Origin: Actinomycetales bacterium
Lineage (GTDB): Bacteria > Actinomycetota > Actinomycetes > Propionibacteriales > Nocardioidaceae
Assembly: GCA_012513165.1 (NCBI GenBank)
Contig: JAAZCT010000311.1
Location: forward strand, 1-16,354
Length of the DNA: 16,354 bases
Direction: 5' to 3'
Of this stretch, positions 13,716 through 16,354 are shown in pieces. Position 1 is the stretch's first letter; each line of letters starts with the position of its first letter. The position numbers were made by a program, and so were the translations under genes. The notes under the pieces were generated by a model. It saw only the letters and a list, made by a program, of their open reading frames with translations, did not search any database and was not told where the DNA came from.

Positions 13716-14882
13716 ATGTCGTTCTCTTTGTCTCCCGAACATGAATCCTTCCGCCTCGTGGTGCGCGATTTTGCTGCAAACCGGATCGCGCCGCACATCG
13801 CCGAATGGGACGCGGCGCACCATTTCCCCATCGATGTTGTGCAAGACATGGGCGAGTTGGGCCTGTTCGGTTTGACGGCTCCCGAGGAGTTCGGTGGCAG
13901 CGGCGGCGACTTCCCCAGCTTGTGTGTTGCGATCGAAGAAATCGGACGAGTCGCCCAAGCCATTGGCATCACGCTCGAAGCTGCCGTGGGCCTAGGAATC
14001 AACCCGATCCTCACGTATGGCACGCAGGAACAAAAGGAACAGCGCCTGCCTGAACTCGTGGCGGGCAAGGCGCTCGCAGGATTCGGACTCACCGAACCAG
14101 GTGCTGGATCAGACGCAGGCGCCACTGCCACGAAAGCTCACATCGACGGCGGCGAATGGGTCGTCAACGGTGCGAAACAGTTCATCACCAACTCGGGCAG
14201 CGACATCACGTCACTCGTGACCGTGACGGCTCGCACCGGCACACGAGAGAACGGCAGCCCCGAAATCAGCACGATCATGATTCCGTCTGGCACCGAGGGG
14301 TTCACGGTGGAACCGGGCTACAACAAGCTCGGCTGGAACTGCAGCGACACGCACGGGCTCACCTTCGACAACGTCCGAGTCCCCGAAGCGAACCTGCTCG
14401 GTGAGCGGGGCCGCGGCTATGCGCAGTTCCTCGCAACGCTTGATGACGGACGGGTCGCAATCGCGGCTCTCGCAGTCGGGCTCATTCAGGCATGCCTCGA
14501 CCTGAGTGTCGAATATGCGCTGGAGCGCACCAGCTTCGGCAAGCCGATCGGCGCCAAACAAGGTGTCGCCTTCCAGATCGCTGACCTCGAAGTTAAAGCC
14601 AAAGCAGCCCGCGCGCTCACGTACCAAGCAGCTGCCATGAAAGACGCTGGCGCCCCGATGAAAGAGTTCAAGCAGGCCGCGTCGGTCGCCAAACTGTACT
14701 CCTCAGAAGCAGCCGTGGACGCCACCCGAATCGCTACCCAAGTCTTTGGCGGGAACGGTTTCATGGAGGAATTTCCCGTGGCACGCTTCTATCGTGACGC
14801 CAAGATCCTCGAGATCGGAGAAGGTACCAGCGAGATCCAGCGCATGTTGATCGCGCGTGGGCTCGGCTTACCTGTCGAATGA
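13716..14882 (+). CDS. Acyl-CoA dehydrogenase (FadE-like)
   Basis: 388 residues, the normal length for a soluble short/medium/branched-chain acyl-CoA dehydrogenase. It would introduce the 2,3 double bond into an acyl-CoA using FAD and hand electrons to ETF. Motifs include FGLTEPGAGSDAG (about 123-135, FAD contact), VNGAKQFITN, GRVAIAALAVG, and the C-terminal YRDAKILEIGEGTSEIQ, in which Glu369 is the expected catalytic base. FGGNGFMEEFPVAR precedes it. Chain-length preference cannot be read from sequence alone; no beta-oxidation partners or ETF genes lie nearby. It has its own promoter with an inverted repeat, so it is probably repressed until a fatty or branched acyl signal is present. An AccA3 gene nearby is the only other acyl-CoA gene in the window. 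Confidence 0.94.
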   Translation: MSFSLSPEHESFRLVVRDFAANRIAPHIAEWDAAHHFPIDVVQDMGELGLFGLTAPEEFGGSGGDFPSLCVAIEEIGRVAQAIGITLEAAVGLGINPILTYGTQEQKEQRLPELVAGKALAGFGLTEPGAGSDAGATATKAHIDGGEWVVNGAKQFITNSGSDITSLVTVTARTGTRENGSPEISTIMIPSGTEGFTVEPGYNKLGWNCSDTHGLTFDNVRVPEANLLGERGRGYAQFLATLDDGRVAIAALAVGLIQACLDLSVEYALERTSFGKPIGAKQGVAFQIADLEVKAKAARALTYQAAAMKDAGAPMKEFKQAASVAKLYSSEAAVDATRIATQVFGGNGFMEEFPVARFYRDAKILEIGEGTSEIQRMLIARGLGLPVE

Positions 14883-14925
14883 GGTAAAACTCCGTATCCT
14901 GACAAGTACGAGGGAGAGGTGCGCC

Positions 14926-15516
14926 ATGAAAAGTCGTGTCGTTGTTGTCATCGGACTGATCGCTGCCGTGATCGGCGGTTTCGCAGTATTCACCATCATG
15001 AAGAATCGCGATGCAGACCCCGAATCACGTGTCACGAACTTCGCCCAGTGCGTCGCCGCTGGAAATGACGTGATGGAGACTGATCCGCCTCAGTGCCGGA
15101 CCGTCGACGGCCGGACCTTCGTCGATCAGACCCGAACGCCAGCGCCGCAGCCCAGCGACGCTCCGGTCACAGCCGACCACACTTCCCTCAAGGGAGTGAA
15201 ACTCGTCGTGGATGCGCCCCTCGCAGGCGACTTCATCTCCAGCCCAATCAACGTGCGAGGGTCAGTGCCTGGCTCATGGTCTTTCGAAGCGAGTTTTGGG
15301 ATCGAAGTGCTCGACGCGAACGGCGAACAGATCGGCGAGGGTTTTGCCATGCTCGACGGGGAGTGGATGACCGAAGACATGGTTGATTTCACCGGTACGG
15401 TCACCTTCTCGAAACCAAGCACCGAAACTGGAAGTTTGGTGCTGCGTCGCGCGAACCCGGCTGACGAAGCACGTTTCGACGATTCGGTGACAATCCCGAT
15501 CAAGTTCACGAACTGA
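14926..15516 (+). CDS. Membrane-anchored Gmad2 immunoglobulin-like protein
   Basis: 196 residues from the ATG at 14926, which has GGGAGAGG (14910-14917) 8 bases upstream; a GTG 23 codons earlier inside the dehydrogenase gene is rejected because it puts residues before the membrane segment. The N-terminus has KSR then a hydrophobic helix (about 5-24) that anchors it, facing outward. Residues 38-67 hold a small paired-cysteine motif, QCVAAGNDVM...PPQCRTVDG (Cys42, Cys57), common in bacterial lipoproteins. After a Pro/Thr linker, residues 90-194 form a Gmad2 (PF10648-like) beta-sandwich: VDAPLAGDFISSPINVRGSVPGSW. The domain was named from spore germination proteins but is widespread in non-sporulating bacteria; the function is unknown. 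TATCCT at 14895 is a weak -10 candidate. Confidence 0.83.
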   Translation: MKSRVVVVIGLIAAVIGGFAVFTIMKNRDADPESRVTNFAQCVAAGNDVMETDPPQCRTVDGRTFVDQTRTPAPQPSDAPVTADHTSLKGVKLVVDAPLAGDFISSPINVRGSVPGSWSFEASFGIEVLDANGEQIGEGFAMLDGEWMTEDMVDFTGTVTFSKPSTETGSLVLRRANPADEARFDDSVTIPIKFTN

Positions 15517-15530
15517 ACGGAAGGGTTCAG
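15513..15530. terminator. Possible shared hairpin between the Gmad2 gene and maf
   Basis: CTGAAC-ggaagg-GTTCAG is a perfect 6-bp stem overlapping the Gmad2 stop codon and ending 1 base before the maf stop. The two genes converge with 15 bases between them. There is no T run, so termination here would be weak. Confidence 0.3.
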
Positions 15531-15531
15531 G

Positions 15532-16110
15532 TCAACTCCAAAAAGTAGGCCAGCCCACTCCGAGTTGGTTGACCATTTCGCGCAGTGTTGGGACGCTCAC
15601 GCCAATCACATTGAGGTGGTCGCCTTCGATGCGTTCGATGAATGCGCCACCGAACCCGTCGATCGTAAACGCGCCAGCCACGTGCAGCGGCTCGCCAGTA
15701 GCCACGTACGCGGCGATCTCGGCATCGCTGACGTTTGCGAAATGGACCGTGGTCGCCACGGTGCGTTGAACTTCACGGTCACCAAGGCGCAAACAATGGC
15801 CGGTATGAAGCACACCTGAGCGGCCGCGCATGCGTTGCCACCGTTCGGTTGCGGCTTCTGGAGAATAGGGCTTGCCGAGGATTTCTCCCTCGAACCAGAG
15901 CACAGAATCGCAACCCAAAACGAGGGCATCGAGGTGCGCGGGTGCTACTGCGCGGCATTTTAAGGCGGCCAGTTCCACCACCAAGTCACTCGGATCGGTG
16001 GTGGCAACGACCGACTCGTCGACGCCCGACACACTCACCTCGGGAGAAAGCCCCGAACGGCGCAGCACCTCGAGGCGTGCGGGCGAGGCTGAGGCGAGGA
16101 CAAACCTCAC
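15532..16110 (-). CDS. maf: Maf-family nucleoside triphosphate pyrophosphatase
   Basis: 192 residues from the GTG at 16110, which overlaps the upstream gene's stop by 4 bases (GTGA). Maf proteins hydrolyse non-canonical or modified nucleoside triphosphates to the monophosphate, keeping the pool clean. Motifs are LASASPARLEVLR at the start (substrate loop), GCDSV (about 66-70, Asp68 for Mg2+), GKPYSPEAATERWQRMRGRSGVLHTG, and the C-terminal AFTIDGFGGAFIERIEGDHLNVIGVSV. The usual Thr after the Asp is Ser here, as in many actinobacterial copies. In several actinobacteria this gene sits in the accD-accE-maf-accA3 neighbourhood; accA3 is here about 3.8 kb away beyond vapBC and other genes. Confidence 0.93.
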   Translation of the reverse strand: MRFVLASASPARLEVLRRSGLSPEVSVSGVDESVVATTDPSDLVVELAALKCRAVAPAHLDALVLGCDSVLWFEGEILGKPYSPEAATERWQRMRGRSGVLHTGHCLRLGDREVQRTVATTVHFANVSDAEIAAYVATGEPLHVAGAFTIDGFGGAFIERIEGDHLNVIGVSVPTLREMVNQLGVGWPTFWS

Positions 16111-16354
16111 TGCTCGGTGGCTTCCAGAGGCGGGATAGCCCCGTGTGTCGCGGGTTCGGCGTTCGATCCGAACTCAGCGAGGAGCGCTTCAACCAACGCA
16201 GTCGAACCGCTGACACACATCCACTCGGCATCGATTTCGGACGCGATGAACCATGAATGATCGGCCGGCCAGGTCACCGAAGCGGGCGGGAGCGCGCGCG
16301 GCACGTTCAGATCGATGGGGTTGGCGCCCCACTGGCCAACTTGGGACGCCGGGC
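16107..16354 (-). CDS. Unrecognised protein, C-terminal fragment (82 residues, 5' end off window)
   Basis: The frame is open from the window edge to the TGA at 16107-16109, so this is the end of a longer protein; a GTG at 16304 is inside it. Visible sequence starts near SQVGQWGANPIDLNVPRALP and continues PPASVTWPADHSWFIASEID, then GSTALVEALLAEFG, and ends with a short acidic/Pro-rich tail. I see no signal, membrane helix or catalytic motif. It does not resemble the acyl-CoA carboxylase epsilon subunit that often precedes maf. The 4-base overlap with maf and the shared strand suggest one transcript. Function not assigned. Confidence 0.6.
   Translation of the reverse strand, partial: PASQVGQWGANPIDLNVPRALPPASVTWPADHSWFIASEIDAEWMCVSGSTALVEALLAEFGSNAEPATHGAIPPLEATEQ

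Noticed and set aside
13332..13958. Extension of the OB-fold gene's open frame upstream on the minus strand
   Set aside because: It runs through the intergenic promoter, the XRE gene and the start of the acyl-CoA dehydrogenase gene. The ATG at 13331 has a good ribosome site and the family-like N-terminus.

Overview
This window looks like part of an actinobacterial chromosome. The evidence is the gene content: an HtaA-type haem receptor beside HmuTUV, a corynebacterial-type haem oxygenase, a fused biotin carboxylase/BCCP acyl-CoA carboxylase alpha chain, an actinobacterial PGRP-amidase/SpoIID protein, and a redox-cysteine-lacking LpdA-like flavoprotein. GC is moderately high by eye, GTG starts are frequent, and several genes appear to be leaderless. 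I cannot name the genus. No insertion sequence, tRNA, rRNA or CRISPR array is visible, and no gene-free stretch exceeds about 200 bases.

Left third (1-6776, all +): a haem-iron acquisition and use block. The 3' part of a membrane-anchored haem receptor with two HtaA domains (htaA) is translationally coupled to hmuT (haem-binding lipoprotein), hmuU (permease) and hmuV (ATPase). After a 94-base gap holding a DtxR/IdeR-like box comes hmuO (haem oxygenase). 45 bases later is an FAD pyridine-nucleotide oxidoreductase (lpdA-like) that lacks one redox cysteine. Together these would capture haem at the surface, import it and break it open to release iron. The flavoprotein is a possible but unproven electron source.

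Middle (6866-9933, +): an 886-residue secreted cell-wall enzyme joining a zinc PGRP-type amidase, an FN3 domain and a SpoIID/LytB lytic-transglycosylase module, then a four-helix phage-holin-like membrane protein. The FN3 segment has codon use sharply unlike the rest of the gene, which is the most unusual signal here. A strong 16-bp hairpin terminator separates this from the convergent accA3 gene (-).

Right third (11779-16354): a VapBC toxin-antitoxin pair with a leaderless promoter and a small operator-like repeat, ended by a 15-bp hairpin. Next is a divergent pair consisting of a membrane-anchored OB-fold protein (-) and a small XRE regulator (+) with a palindrome at the regulator's start codon. 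Then come an acyl-CoA dehydrogenase with a promoter overlapping an inverted repeat, and a membrane-anchored Gmad2-domain protein. Convergent to these are maf (-) and the C-terminal end of an unrecognised protein (-) overlapping maf by 4 bases. Genes that often sit near each other in actinobacteria (accA3 and maf) are here separated by this mixed segment.
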